A DNA stretch of 34,851 nucleotides from an uncultured Oscillospiraceae bacterium (GCA_900547455.1 URGV01000020.1:1-34851); one strand, 5' to 3'; positions 14,889 through 22,556 are shown, counted from the stretch's first letter. A program made the numbers and translations. Notes: a model not told the origin generated them from the letters alone.

Positions 14889-16517
14889 ATGTTACATAAA
14901 AATCAAATCGAGCAGGCCACCATCACCGCGATGTCCTCGGACGGCAACGGCATCGCCAAGATCGATGGGATGGTGGTGTTTGTCCCCTACACCGCGGTGG
15001 GGGACCAGCTGCAGGTGCGCATCGTCAAGGTGCAGAAAAACTTTGCCTTCGGCATCATCGATAAATTGCTGCAGCCCTCCCCTGACCGAGTGGAGGACCG
15101 CTGCCCAGTCTATAAAAAATGCGGTGGCTGCGCCTTCCGGCACATCAGCTACGACGCCGAGCTGCGCCACAAGGCCCAGTTTGTAGAGGACAACCTGCGG
15201 CGCATCGGGGGTCTGGAGCCAAAGATGCTGCCCATCACCCCCTCGCCGCTGCAGCAGGGCTACCGCAACAAAGCCCAGTACCCTATCCGGGAGGAAGATG
15301 GAGAGATTGTGGCGGGCTTTTTTGCCAAGCGCAGCCACCGGGTTATCTCCTGTCCGGGGTGTGATCTGCAGCCGGCCTTTTTTGAGCAGATTCTGGAGTA
15401 TACCCTCGGCTTCGCGCGCCAGCACTGCATCTCCGCCTACAATGAAGAAAGCGGCAGAGGGCTTTTGCGCCATCTCTATCTGCGGTACGGTGAGCAGTCG
15501 GGGCAGGTGATGGTGTGCCTGGTGCTCAATGGAGACAGCATGCCGCACGAGAGCGCGTATGTGGACGGGCTGCTGGAGATCTGCCCGCAGGTGGCCTCGG
15601 TGGTCATGAATATGAATCGCGAACAGAACAACGTCATCTTGGGAAACAGCTGCCGCACCCTCTATGGCAAGGACACCATCGGGGACAGCCTGTGTGGGGT
15701 ACGGGTCGCGCTTTCGCCGCTGAGCTTCTACCAGGTTAACCGCCAGGCAGCCCAGAAGCTGTACGAGCTGGCCGCAGAGCTGGCGGATTTTCGTGGAGAC
15801 GAGCTGCTCGTCGACCTCTACTGCGGTGCGGGTACCATCGGGCTTTCGATGGCGGGGAAGGTGCGAGAGCTTGTCGGGGTGGAGATTGTGCCGGACGCGG
15901 TCGAGAACGCCCGCGAGAATGCCCGCAACTGTGGGGCAGTCAACGCCCGCTTTCTCTGCGCGGATGCCAAGGAGGCTGCTGCACAGCTTGCCCGAGAGGG
16001 GCTGCGGCCGGACGTCGTGGTGGTGGACCCTCCTCGCAAGGGCTGCGACCCCGAGGTGCTGCGGGCGATTGCCCAGATGGGGCCGGAGCGGCTCATCTAC
16101 ATCTCCTGCAACAGCGCGTCGCTGGCGAGGGACTGCAAGGAGTTGGCCGCCCTCGGCTACCGGCTGGAGGTTGCTGCGCCAGTCGACCTCTTTCCGCGGA
16201 CAGCGCATGTGGAGACGGTTGTTCTCTTAGGTAGGGAATTAGAGAAAAGCCGCGAACATGTCTACTTGGACTATGAGCCTTCAAAAGAAATTGATCTGCC
16301 CGGCGGTGCGACCTATTCCGAGATGAAACAATGGATACAGGCCGAATACGGTTTGAAGGTGTCCAGCTTGTATATCTCCCAGGTTAAGAGAAAATGTGGT
16401 CTGGATGTTGGCCAAAACTATAATCTATCAAAGAAGGAAGATGCCAAAGTGCCGCAGTGCCCGCCGGAGAAAGAAGCGGCGATTGAGGCGGCTTTGAAGC
16501 ATTTCAAGATGATCTGA
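14889..16517 (+). CDS. rlmD: 23S rRNA (uracil-5-)-methyltransferase with element-derived C-terminal tail
   Basis: A 542-aa RumA/RlmD-family enzyme that methylates C5 of a uridine in 23S rRNA using SAM. It has a TRAM domain (about 5-60), the Fe-S ligands C72-x5-C78-x2-C81 (CPVYKKCGGC) plus C155/C158, the SAM loop DLYCGAGTIGLSMAG and the catalytic Cys407 in YISCNSAS. The ordinary family end is HVETVVLL, near residues 440-447. From E442 (base 16212) the chain continues 101 residues into a tail ending in the motifs GLKVSSLYISQVKRK and CPPEKEAAIEAALKHFKMI. The tail lies on the mobile element side of the attachment site. The ATG was chosen for GGAGAAAGGAAT; the longer frame from 14739 crosses the promoter. 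Confidence 0.93.
   Translation: MLHKNQIEQATITAMSSDGNGIAKIDGMVVFVPYTAVGDQLQVRIVKVQKNFAFGIIDKLLQPSPDRVEDRCPVYKKCGGCAFRHISYDAELRHKAQFVEDNLRRIGGLEPKMLPITPSPLQQGYRNKAQYPIREEDGEIVAGFFAKRSHRVISCPGCDLQPAFFEQILEYTLGFARQHCISAYNEESGRGLLRHLYLRYGEQSGQVMVCLVLNGDSMPHESAYVDGLLEICPQVASVVMNMNREQNNVILGNSCRTLYGKDTIGDSLCGVRVALSPLSFYQVNRQAAQKLYELAAELADFRGDELLVDLYCGAGTIGLSMAGKVRELVGVEIVPDAVENARENARNCGAVNARFLCADAKEAAAQLAREGLRPDVVVVDPPRKGCDPEVLRAIAQMGPERLIYISCNSASLARDCKELAALGYRLEVAAPVDLFPRTAHVETVVLLGRELEKSREHVYLDYEPSKEIDLPGGATYSEMKQWIQAEYGLKVSSLYISQVKRKCGLDVGQNYNLSKKEDAKVPQCPPEKEAAIEAALKHFKMI
16212..16219 (+). other. Left attachment core (attL)
   Basis: GAGACGGT in frame in rlmD, encoding E442-T-V within the conserved HVETVVLL. 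It is matched at 25347-25354 in the recombinase gene, also in frame. The sequences diverge on both sides, so the crossover lies in or next to these 8 bases. Confidence 0.75.
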
Positions 16518-16551
16518 TAGATTGCTCTTAGATTCTGATCCGGAGGCAGAA

Positions 16552-16590
16552 CCAGCCACCGCAAAGCGGCTTGCACTTGGCGGTGGCTGG
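16552..16590. other. 10-bp inverted repeat after rlmD
   Basis: CCAGCCACCG (16552-16561) pairs with CGGTGGCTGG (16581-16590), with a 19-base loop. There is no T-run; it may be a pause or decoy structure or a recombinase-related site. Confidence 0.35.
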
Positions 16591-16612
16591 CGGCGGTGCT
16601 ATACTGGGAATA

Positions 16613-16667
16613 CGACGGTGAGGTTCTTTGGAGGATTGCTCCTGAGTTCCTCACCGTCGGCCTTTTT
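16613..16667 (+). terminator. Terminator downstream of rlmD, inside the element
   Basis: CGACGGTGAGG (16613-16623) pairs with CCTCACCGTCG (16649-16659), followed by GCCTTTTTA. It would insulate the element from rlmD transcription. Confidence 0.75.
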
Positions 16668-16928
16668 ATGGGCAGTGCCGCCGACAGGTTCAGTCAAGTG
16701 TGGCGGTCAAATTTTGCTCAGATTGCAAATAAGAAGCCTAAAGGCACAGATACACGAGAAACGAAGAAAAATTGCACAGCGTAAACGATAGGCGCACATT
16801 TCGCTATATTATAAGACGAACCGCAACTGCACTATGTAGCTGTGGTTCGTCTTTTACTTTTGCCTGTATTCGGGCGGGCGGCAGCCCGTCCCCATTCCGT
16901 CCAAACACACTTGCACCAGCGTTTCTTC
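16668..16928. other. Non-coding left end of the element
   Basis: No supportable gene occurs here. A terminator-like stem AAGACGAACC (16813-16822) with GGTTCGTCTT (16844-16853), followed by TTACTTTT, is the only clear structure. A TATATT/TATTAT element at 16805-16812 just before it has no matching -35. Confidence 0.6.
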
Positions 16929-17160
16929 TTACACCCTTTTAGACTATGGAGTGTAAAGGGTGTAAACGGTGTAAAATTTTTTGTCAAGTGCCGAGAACCC
17001 TTGAAAATAGGGGGCCATCCCACAGTGGGCTTGTGTGGGATGGCCCAGAACGCAACGGTGTAAACGGTGTGAAAAAACGCTTCCTACAAGCAAATTCACA
17101 CCGTTTTAGCAATAGCATACACAACAGAAACGGTGTGAACGTATTGACTTCACACCGTTT
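16929..17160. repeat. Iteron-like ACGGTGTRAA repeat cluster, putative replication origin
   Basis: The core ACGGTGTRAA appears at 16966, 17055, 17064 and 17130 on the plus strand, and as its complement TTCACACCGT at 17095 and 17149. An AGGGTGTAA variant forms an 11-bp inverted repeat (16929-16939 with 16955-16965). Copies at 17055 and 17064 are in direct 9-bp tandem. The cluster directly precedes the Rep gene, the usual place for Rep-binding iterons and a double-strand origin. Confidence 0.7.
17012..17046. other. Perfect 13-bp hairpin, candidate nick-site cruciform
   Basis: GGGCCATCCCACA (17012-17024) pairs with TGTGGGATGGCCC (17034-17046) around a 9-base loop. It lies among the iteron-like repeats. 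Rolling-circle origins often expose the Rep nick site in such a loop, so this is the best candidate for one (inference). Confidence 0.5.
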
Positions 17161-17172
17161 CTACGTTACAAT
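17144..17172 (+). promoter_or_regulatory. rep promoter with overlapping operator
   Basis: TTGACT (17144-17149), a 17-bp spacer and TACAAT (17167-17172). The -35 sits within a perfect 12-bp inverted repeat: AAACGGTGTGAA (17128-17139) and TTCACACCGTTT (17149-17160). Binding of Rep or another repressor there would block the promoter. Confidence 0.75.
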
Positions 17173-17205
17173 GCAAGAAGAAACAGTGTGAATCGAGGTG
17201 GGCAT

Positions 17206-19164
17206 ATGGCATACAAAACGAAAAACAGTGTCAAGGGTGAACGCAAGCTCGGCTTGCAGGCCGTAAAGGAAATGGAAGCCGCTCCGGGATACGATCCCCA
17301 GGCTACGTTAGCTCTGGCACAGGCAAATTTGGATGCTTTTGGTACGCTGGATGATCTGGATGATGCGTCATTTATCGCCTGCATGAATGATATGCGGGCA
17401 AATCACCCGGATATTTATCCTGTGTTCTGGTGGTGGCGGAAAGCCGAAGAACAGGCTGGACGTCGCCAGGAAGAAGATGGTGAAGGGACTGAATCCAGAT
17501 ATAAATTTTTCATGGTGACGCAGTTTCTGCGCGACCCTTTCGCTGTCGAATGGGAAGATGACAGGCAAACGCTGAAACCCGGCGTGGCCCCTTGGATTGA
17601 TACGCCTCAGATTGAAGCCGGTCTTGACCACAAGAGCATCAAGCGTTGGTGTTGGATTTGGCATGATCGCGATATTTACACTGAAGAGGATGAAATCGCT
17701 GACCGAACCGGGCGAATCAAAGCAGGAGATCGAAAGTTCAAACATGCGCACATTGTGCTTGAAGTTCCTGGCAAAGTGCCGGTTTCGACTATCGCTCGCT
17801 GGTTCAAGGTACCGCCGCAGCAGGTGACGATCCTGCGCGGACGCGGGGCTTTTCTCGATGGTTCCGAATACCTCGTGCATGAAAGCCCTCGTGCGGTCGA
17901 ACAACACAAGACACACTACGATGACGATGAGGTTCATACTTCACCGGGTTTTGATTTCCGCAAAGAGCTGACCGATTTGCAGGCACATAGAGCCAAATTC
18001 GGCAAGCGGTCAGGAGAAATGACGCCAGCGGATACCATGCGGATGCACGTCATGCTGGATGGCTGGACGATGAAACAGTGCCGCGAGGATGATCCGCTCA
18101 CATTTTCAAAGATACGGAATACATTGCCTCCTTTACGACTTGACTATATGATGGATGCACCACCTTGCCCTTTTAGGCTCAACATTTATGTGGACGGCCC
18201 CGGCGGCATTGGCAAATCGGCTTATTGTGAGTATATTGCACAAAGTTTATTTTCGTTCGTAGATGATCCATTTTTTCACGTTGGGAACGATGAGCGTGTT
18301 ACATTTGACGGTTATGATGGTGAGCCTGTTATTATCTGGGATGATATGCGAGCTATAGACTTTATTAAACACTTTGGCAACAATGGAACTTTCCGTTTGT
18401 TTGATCCGCACCCAAAGAAAATGGCAGAGCAGGCAAAACATACACGTGTTATTTTGAACAACGCCTTAACTATTATTAACGGCGTGGATTCTTTTGACAA
18501 ATTTATTTCTACACTTGCGGGTGAGTACATCGATGCGAAAGGCTATCATCATCACGCTGAAGATGCAAATCAGGCGTGGAGACGTTTTCCGATGATTTTA
18601 TGCGTTCGGGAAAACGATTTCGATATTTTGATTAACCAGGGCTTCATCAATAAAGACCTAAGCTCTATTCAAACACTAATTACTTATTCTCATGTACGCG
18701 GGAGCATGAAAGCTATCATCGAAAGATTGGACGGGGCAGCAAAACAAAAGGCTTTTGCTGGATTTGTCCAACCGGTGGTAAACGCCGCAAAAATGATCGA
18801 AGACAAACATGATGATAAGATTTCTGATCCCGATCAGATTCCGCCGGAAATGATGCCCGTTGTTGAATCGGCTGAAGATCGTTTTATGCGTGAGTGCGCT
18901 GAGTACGAGGAGCGGCGCTTCAATACGCTGGTATCATTCGGCCATTGGTTCTGGGATTCCCCCGCCGGTGGCTGGGCGGAATACACTAAAATGTATCCTG
19001 CTGCCAAAGTGCGCCCACAAGAAGAATATGAATTTTTGCACAATCTGCAATGGCCGACAATCCGAGATGCGATTAACAGATATGTAGACGGCGAACTGGT
19101 AGCAACATACACAGAGCAGATTATTCGGGATACAATCGAGATGGTGTGGAACGGACAGTTATAA
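17206..19164 (+). CDS. Replication initiator: HUH endonuclease fused to SF3/AAA helicase
   Basis: A 652-aa Rep. The N-terminal half has a rolling-circle HUH signature: H180-A-H182 in FKHAHIVLEV, preceded by WIWHDRDIYTEEDE, and a catalytic tyrosine candidate Y222 in SEYLVHESP. The C-terminal half has a Walker A motif at 331-338 (GPGGIGKS, K337), then PVIIWDDMRAIDF as a Walker B-like segment, and RVILNNALTIING as a possible motif C. Rep would nick the origin and unwind it, letting the excised element replicate and be maintained before transfer. An HUH nuclease fused to an SF3 helicase is also the plan of CRESS-DNA virus Reps and related bacterial plasmids. The ATG has GAGGTGGGCAT upstream. Confidence 0.8.
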   Translation: MAYKTKNSVKGERKLGLQAVKEMEAAPGYDPQATLALAQANLDAFGTLDDLDDASFIACMNDMRANHPDIYPVFWWWRKAEEQAGRRQEEDGEGTESRYKFFMVTQFLRDPFAVEWEDDRQTLKPGVAPWIDTPQIEAGLDHKSIKRWCWIWHDRDIYTEEDEIADRTGRIKAGDRKFKHAHIVLEVPGKVPVSTIARWFKVPPQQVTILRGRGAFLDGSEYLVHESPRAVEQHKTHYDDDEVHTSPGFDFRKELTDLQAHRAKFGKRSGEMTPADTMRMHVMLDGWTMKQCREDDPLTFSKIRNTLPPLRLDYMMDAPPCPFRLNIYVDGPGGIGKSAYCEYIAQSLFSFVDDPFFHVGNDERVTFDGYDGEPVIIWDDMRAIDFIKHFGNNGTFRLFDPHPKKMAEQAKHTRVILNNALTIINGVDSFDKFISTLAGEYIDAKGYHHHAEDANQAWRRFPMILCVRENDFDILINQGFINKDLSSIQTLITYSHVRGSMKAIIERLDGAAKQKAFAGFVQPVVNAAKMIEDKHDDKISDPDQIPPEMMPVVESAEDRFMRECAEYEERRFNTLVSFGHWFWDSPAGGWAEYTKMYPAAKVRPQEEYEFLHNLQWPTIRDAINRYVDGELVATYTEQIIRDTIEMVWNGQL

Positions 19165-19172
19165 TTCACTAC

Positions 19173-19200
19173 TTGCGTTCTGCATGATTTACGGTAAACT
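19173..19200 (+). promoter_or_regulatory. Possible promoter of the coiled-coil gene
   Basis: TTGCGT (19173-19178), a 16-bp spacer and TAAACT (19195-19200). The -35 and the next bases (TTGCGTTCTG) recur at 19590. Confidence 0.45.
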
Positions 19201-19224
19201 GAAATCAGAAGTGAGGTGATTCAA

Positions 19225-19542
19225 ATGGCCAAATCAAGCGCCGACTTGAAAAAGGAAGCGGCCACTCTGCGGGCAAAACTTGCCGCAGTTCAAAAAGAGG
19301 CCCGCAAGATGAAGAGACTGGAAGATCAGCAAGCCGCCGAAGAACAGCGCCAGCGTGATATACAGTTTGCTCTTGAGTTCGTGGAGATGGCAAAGGAGAT
19401 GTATTTTCGGGATGGCAATCGAAGCTATTTTGATTACATCTCTGAGAAGATGGCTGAAAAGCAAGCCGCCGCACAACCTGCAACTGATTTAACAGAACAG
19501 CAGCCCGTGAATCAATCTGCGGGCTATGCACAGCAGATTTGA
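19225..19542 (+). CDS. Small coiled-coil protein of the element
   Basis: A 105-aa soluble protein. Residues 5-45 are a charged coiled coil (DLKKEAATLRAKLAAVQKEA); then comes a helical FALEFVEMAKEMYFRDG and a Gln/Ala-rich, likely disordered C-terminus. The ATG follows GAGGTGATTCAA. I recognise no family. Its place between rep and the relaxase suggests an accessory role in mobilization, such as an oriT auxiliary protein (inference). It has its own terminator. Confidence 0.7.
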   Translation: MAKSSADLKKEAATLRAKLAAVQKEARKMKRLEDQQAAEEQRQRDIQFALEFVEMAKEMYFRDGNRSYFDYISEKMAEKQAAAQPATDLTEQQPVNQSAGYAQQI

Positions 19543-19545
19543 CCT

Positions 19546-19580
19546 AAACCCCGTTGGGAAGAACCCGACGGGGTTTATAA
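19546..19580 (+). terminator. Terminator of the coiled-coil gene
   Basis: AAACCCCGT (19546-19554) pairs with ACGGGGTTT (19568-19576), followed by ATAATTT; the T-run is short. Confidence 0.7.
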
Positions 19581-19589
19581 TTTAGGGGC

Positions 19590-19617
19590 TTGCGTTCTGA
19601 ACATTTTGTGGTATGTT
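19590..19617 (+). promoter_or_regulatory. Possible promoter of the leader/relaxase unit
   Basis: TTGCGT (19590-19595), a 16-bp spacer and TATGTT (19612-19617), sharing TTGCGTTCTG with the site at 19173. Confidence 0.4.
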
Positions 19618-19688
19618 GCAGGTAAAGGAAGGTTTGCCGCCCGGCTGGAAACGTAGTTTCCAAAGAGGGAGCCGACGGCAGGAGGACG

Positions 19689-19757
19689 ATGGGTTTGTTT
19701 ACAAACCCTGAGGACATGCATACTGGGTTTGTAAACGACCCCCGCGGCAGGAGGTGA
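19689..19757 (+). CDS. 22-aa leader ORF coupled to the relaxase gene
   Basis: The ATG lies six bases after a strong AGGAGG and opens 22 codons. The peptide begins MGLFTNPEDMHTGFVNDP and ends GRR before TGA. Its last codons and stop (AGGAGGTGA) are themselves the ribosome site of the relaxase gene, whose ATG is at 19764. So translation of the leader would run over the relaxase ribosome site. I know no family for it. Two mutually exclusive hairpins within it (19691-19736) suggest a regulatory leader. Confidence 0.55.
   Translation: MGLFTNPEDMHTGFVNDPRGRR
19691..19736 (+). promoter_or_regulatory. Alternative hairpins upstream of the relaxase, candidate attenuator or oriT
   Basis: GGGTTTGT-TT-ACAAACCC (19691-19708) is a self-contained palindrome. 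GTTTACAAACCC (19697-19708) can instead pair perfectly with GGGTTTGTAAAC (19725-19736). The two structures cannot form together. A third hairpin, TGGAAAC-GTA-GTTTCCA (19646-19662), lies just upstream. Relaxase origins of transfer often have such repeats. Confidence 0.5.
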
Positions 19758-19763
19758 AGCGAT

Positions 19764-21167
19764 ATGGGTTGGAAATGTGCGCCGCAAGTGATGGGCTTGG
19801 TGAGAGGTGAACCGAAGCAAGGGCAGAAACATCGTGCGAACATCCGCAAGATTGCGATGGAAGCTGGATACGAGCGAGCATCGAAATCGGATACGCTGGA
19901 TAAGAACCGGTCGAGTAAAAACCATTATGACGGATATCGCAGCGGCTTACAATTCGCCGCTGCTATGGAACAGGAAGCCTCTAAGTATCGTGTCAAAGTG
20001 AATGGAAAAACTAAAGATAAAAAGCCAGTCGTGCGTGAAAAAGGTCTGCCGCATAATGCTGTGATCGGTTGGGCGGTGATCTATAATCCGCCCGCCGAAG
20101 TTTGTGCCGCATGGACAGACGAAGATTATCAAAAATTTTACGCAGACTGTCGGGAGTGCATGGCTGAAATTGAACCGCGCTTGTTCCGCCGTGATAACAT
20201 TCGAATGTCTGCCGAACACTTTGACGAAGGCATTCCGCCTGATGAAAATTCGGGGGTGATCGACCGTCATTTGCATGACCTCGGAGTATCGAAAGATGCA
20301 GATGGACGCTATTGCGGAAATCTTATAGATGCAAAGCTCCTGATTAAAATCAATGAACGTTTCCCTGCCCTGATGCGTGAGCGCGGATGGGATATGGATG
20401 ACCTTGACCGCACAGACTTTGAACGAGCCAAGACCGACAAAGAATACGCCAGCGAGCGAAACGCAAAACGTCGGCAATCTGGTCTTTCTGTTAATAAACA
20501 CCTGGGCAAGAAAGCTCGTGAGATGGCTGAGGATGCCGCAGAGCTTGTTGAGCAGGCAGAAGCATTGAAAGCACAGATGGAAACCGATGCCACTGCACGT
20601 CAGCAGCAGTTGGATTTGATTGCACAGCAGCAAGAAACCACACGCAAAGAGCAGGAAACCATCGCCCAGCAGCAGGAAGATATACAGAAAAAGCTGGATG
20701 GTCGAGATAAGGGGCAGCGCCGCTTGCTGAAATTCATTTACAATTTATATCAAAATCTTAGCGGCGAGCGTGCTGCATTCCGCACATACTCTGAGGGTGT
20801 TGAGATGTTCAAGGCCGCCATGGATTCGTTTGTAGAACGCACGACGACAGAGGCGCGAACGAAAGCGCAGGAAGAAGCAGCTGCTGCATTTCAAAAGAAA
20901 GAAGATGCGCTGGAAGCCCAGAAATCAGTTTTGGATGAATTGGAGCAGCTTAGAGATAAGCTACAATCGTCCACAGATACGGACGCCAGTAGAAAACGCT
21001 TTATGGAAGCTCATACGTTTAGAGATGGCCGCACGCTGGAAGATGTCTATCAGGCGTCTATTCAGCAGAAGTGGGAACGTGACGCTGCGTTCATTAGTCG
21101 TGCATCTGAGCTGACAGATGAATATGACCGGTTGAGTCAAGGTGTGGAGCAGCAAGAAAAGCAATGA
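19764..21167 (+). CDS. MobV-like relaxase / plasmid recombination (Pre/Mob) protein
   Basis: A 467-aa protein. Residues 1-240 resemble the Pre/Mob (MobV) domain: a basic N-terminus with GQKHRANIRK, then HNAVIGWAVIYNPP, RMSAEHFDEGIPP and RHLHDLGVSKDADGRYCG, and a GWDMDDLDRTDFERAKTDKEYASER-like block. The remaining half is a long coiled coil rich in Gln, Glu and Lys (about 240-400). Relaxases of this group nick oriT and pilot the strand in conjugative mobilization. The usual HxDE-x(n)-PHxH metal site is not exact: here H-F-DE-G-I-P is followed by a longer insertion before RHLHD. It could be a divergent subgroup. The ATG is preceded by AGGAGGTGA. Confidence 0.65.
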   Translation: MGWKCAPQVMGLVRGEPKQGQKHRANIRKIAMEAGYERASKSDTLDKNRSSKNHYDGYRSGLQFAAAMEQEASKYRVKVNGKTKDKKPVVREKGLPHNAVIGWAVIYNPPAEVCAAWTDEDYQKFYADCRECMAEIEPRLFRRDNIRMSAEHFDEGIPPDENSGVIDRHLHDLGVSKDADGRYCGNLIDAKLLIKINERFPALMRERGWDMDDLDRTDFERAKTDKEYASERNAKRRQSGLSVNKHLGKKAREMAEDAAELVEQAEALKAQMETDATARQQQLDLIAQQQETTRKEQETIAQQQEDIQKKLDGRDKGQRRLLKFIYNLYQNLSGERAAFRTYSEGVEMFKAAMDSFVERTTTEARTKAQEEAAAAFQKKEDALEAQKSVLDELEQLRDKLQSSTDTDASRKRFMEAHTFRDGRTLEDVYQASIQQKWERDAAFISRASELTDEYDRLSQGVEQQEKQ

Positions 21168-21171
21168 TATT

Positions 21172-21206
21172 CGGCACCTTTTTGGAGGTGCCGGATTGCT
21201 TTTTTG
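21172..21206 (+). terminator. Terminator of the relaxase gene
   Basis: CGGCACCT (21172-21179) pairs with AGGTGCCG (21186-21193); GATTGCTTTTTT follows. Confidence 0.85.
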
Positions 21207-21224
21207 GCCATTTTATGATACACT
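21196..21224 (+). promoter_or_regulatory. Promoter of the restriction-modification/recombinase operon
   Basis: TTGCTT (21196-21201), a 17-bp spacer and TACACT (21219-21224), overlapping the end of the relaxase terminator. Downstream, ACACG and CGTGT form a loose inverted repeat near 21236-21259 that could be an operator for the RHH protein. Confidence 0.45.
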
Positions 21225-21275
21225 ATTACACAAGTACACGATAACACAAAATCGCGTGTTGAGAGGAAAATCAAA

Positions 21276-21428
21276 ATGGCAGAACGAAACATGGTAAATT
21301 TGACAATCACGATGACAAAGGAAGAGCGCAAGGCGCTCAAGCAGATTGCATTGGATAAGGATATGACTGTTTCTGCCCTTCTGCGTGAATGGCTGAAAGA
21401 ATATCAGGCAAAGGAGGCAGAGCAGTAA
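21276..21428 (+). CDS. Ribbon-helix-helix regulator
   Basis: A 50-aa protein: a short strand (NMVNLTITMT), then two helices (EERKALKQIALDKDM and VSALLREWLKEYQAKEAEQ), the size and pattern of CopG/Arc ribbon-helix-helix DNA-binding proteins. The ATG follows GAGAGGAAAATCAAA. Its stop overlaps the start of the methyltransferase gene (TAATG), so the two are translationally coupled. It is the first gene of the R-M/recombinase operon and probably autoregulates it, or it could assist the relaxosome as other small RHH proteins do. Confidence 0.8.
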   Translation: MAERNMVNLTITMTKEERKALKQIALDKDMTVSALLREWLKEYQAKEAEQ

Positions 21429-22555
21429 TGGCGAGGAATGCTGATTTAGGTGCCGCAAGGACTGCTAAGAAAGATGAATTTTATACGCAGTTGACGGACA
21501 TTGAAAAGGAAATGCGATACTATCGCAAACACTTTCAAGGCAAGACGGTGCTATGCAATTGTGATGATCCGTTTGAGAGCAACTTCTTTAAGTATTTTGC
21601 GCTGAACTTCAATCGTTTAGGGCTGAAAAAGCTGGTCGCAACTTGCTACCATTCATCCCCGATTGCAGGGCAGCAGTTACAATATGGTTGTGACGCAGAC
21701 GGCCAGATGACTTTTTACTTTGAAGATAAGGGGGCGGAAGAGAATAAAAGCAAGCGTCCTTATAAGGCCGTGGTCACTCAAGTATATGACAAAATGGGTG
21801 ACGGCGGTGTGGACATGCTGGATGTGGCAGAACTGTTCCGCTCCGGCGAAAATGAGTTGGTAGAATTGGAAGGTGATGGAGATTTCCGTTCGCCTGAATG
21901 CCTGGCTTTGCTGGATGAAGCGGATATTGTAGTAACTAATCCGCCGTTTAGCCTGTTTAGAGAGTATGTGTCTGTTCTGGTGGAACATGGTAAGCATTTC
22001 ATCATTATTGGTAATGTGAATGCAATCACATATAAAGAGATTTTCCCTCTCATCAAAGAGGATAAACTGTGGCTTGGTGCAAGTATTCACTCAGGTGACC
22101 GGAAATTTTATGTTCCTGATGATTATCCTCTGAACGCCTCAGGGTGTGGTATTGACGAGGATGGTCGACGTTATATTCGGGTAAAAGGTGTACGCTGGTA
22201 CACAAATCTCGATATGAAACAGCGTCATGAAGAATTGATTCTGGTTAAGCGATATAATCCAGATGAATATCCTACATATGATAACTATGACGCTATCGAA
22301 GTGTCTAAAACGGCTGATATTCCATGCGATTATGATAAAATTATGGGGGTTCCTATTACATTCTTGGACAAGTATTGCCCGGAGCAATTCGAAATTGTGG
22401 GGCGTGCAGATGCAAATATTGCGAATGAAAACAATATTTATCATATCGACGGCTTTAAGGACAAAGGCGGTGCTCCATTGCTTTTAGGAAAGTTTGTTTA
22501 TAAACGCATTCTGATTCGCAACAAACACCCTGAGCCGCCGAAAGAGGTGAAATGA
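21428..22555 (+). CDS. EcoRI-type adenine-specific DNA methyltransferase
   Basis: A 375-aa protein that fits the adenine-specific methyltransferase EcoRI family (PF13651). It has NADLGAARTAKKDEFYTQL at the N-terminus, TVLCNCDDPFESNFFKYFA, then the N6-adenine catalytic motif TNPPF (170-174, N171) preceded by EADIVV, and C-terminal pieces VPITFLDKYCPEQFEIVGR and YKRILIRNK. It transfers a methyl group from SAM to adenine in a specific DNA site, protecting the host and element DNA. The ATG at 21428 overlaps the RHH stop and has AAAGGAGG before it. The next gene, 1 bp away, encodes a DUF262-HNH protein, the likely cognate nuclease. Confidence 0.9.
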   Translation: MARNADLGAARTAKKDEFYTQLTDIEKEMRYYRKHFQGKTVLCNCDDPFESNFFKYFALNFNRLGLKKLVATCYHSSPIAGQQLQYGCDADGQMTFYFEDKGAEENKSKRPYKAVVTQVYDKMGDGGVDMLDVAELFRSGENELVELEGDGDFRSPECLALLDEADIVVTNPPFSLFREYVSVLVEHGKHFIIIGNVNAITYKEIFPLIKEDKLWLGASIHSGDRKFYVPDDYPLNASGCGIDEDGRRYIRVKGVRWYTNLDMKQRHEELILVKRYNPDEYPTYDNYDAIEVSKTADIPCDYDKIMGVPITFLDKYCPEQFEIVGRADANIANENNIYHIDGFKDKGGAPLLLGKFVYKRILIRNKHPEPPKEVK

Positions 22556-22556
22556 T

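Noticed and set aside
16813..16856. Small regulatory RNA at the element's left end
   Set aside because: The stem and T-rich end look like a terminator and the AT-rich element before it has no -35 at proper distance; independent transcription is not supported.
16929..17160. CRISPR array
   Set aside because: Repeats are about 10 bp, occur in both orientations and at irregular spacing, with no spacers of regular length; they fit iterons.
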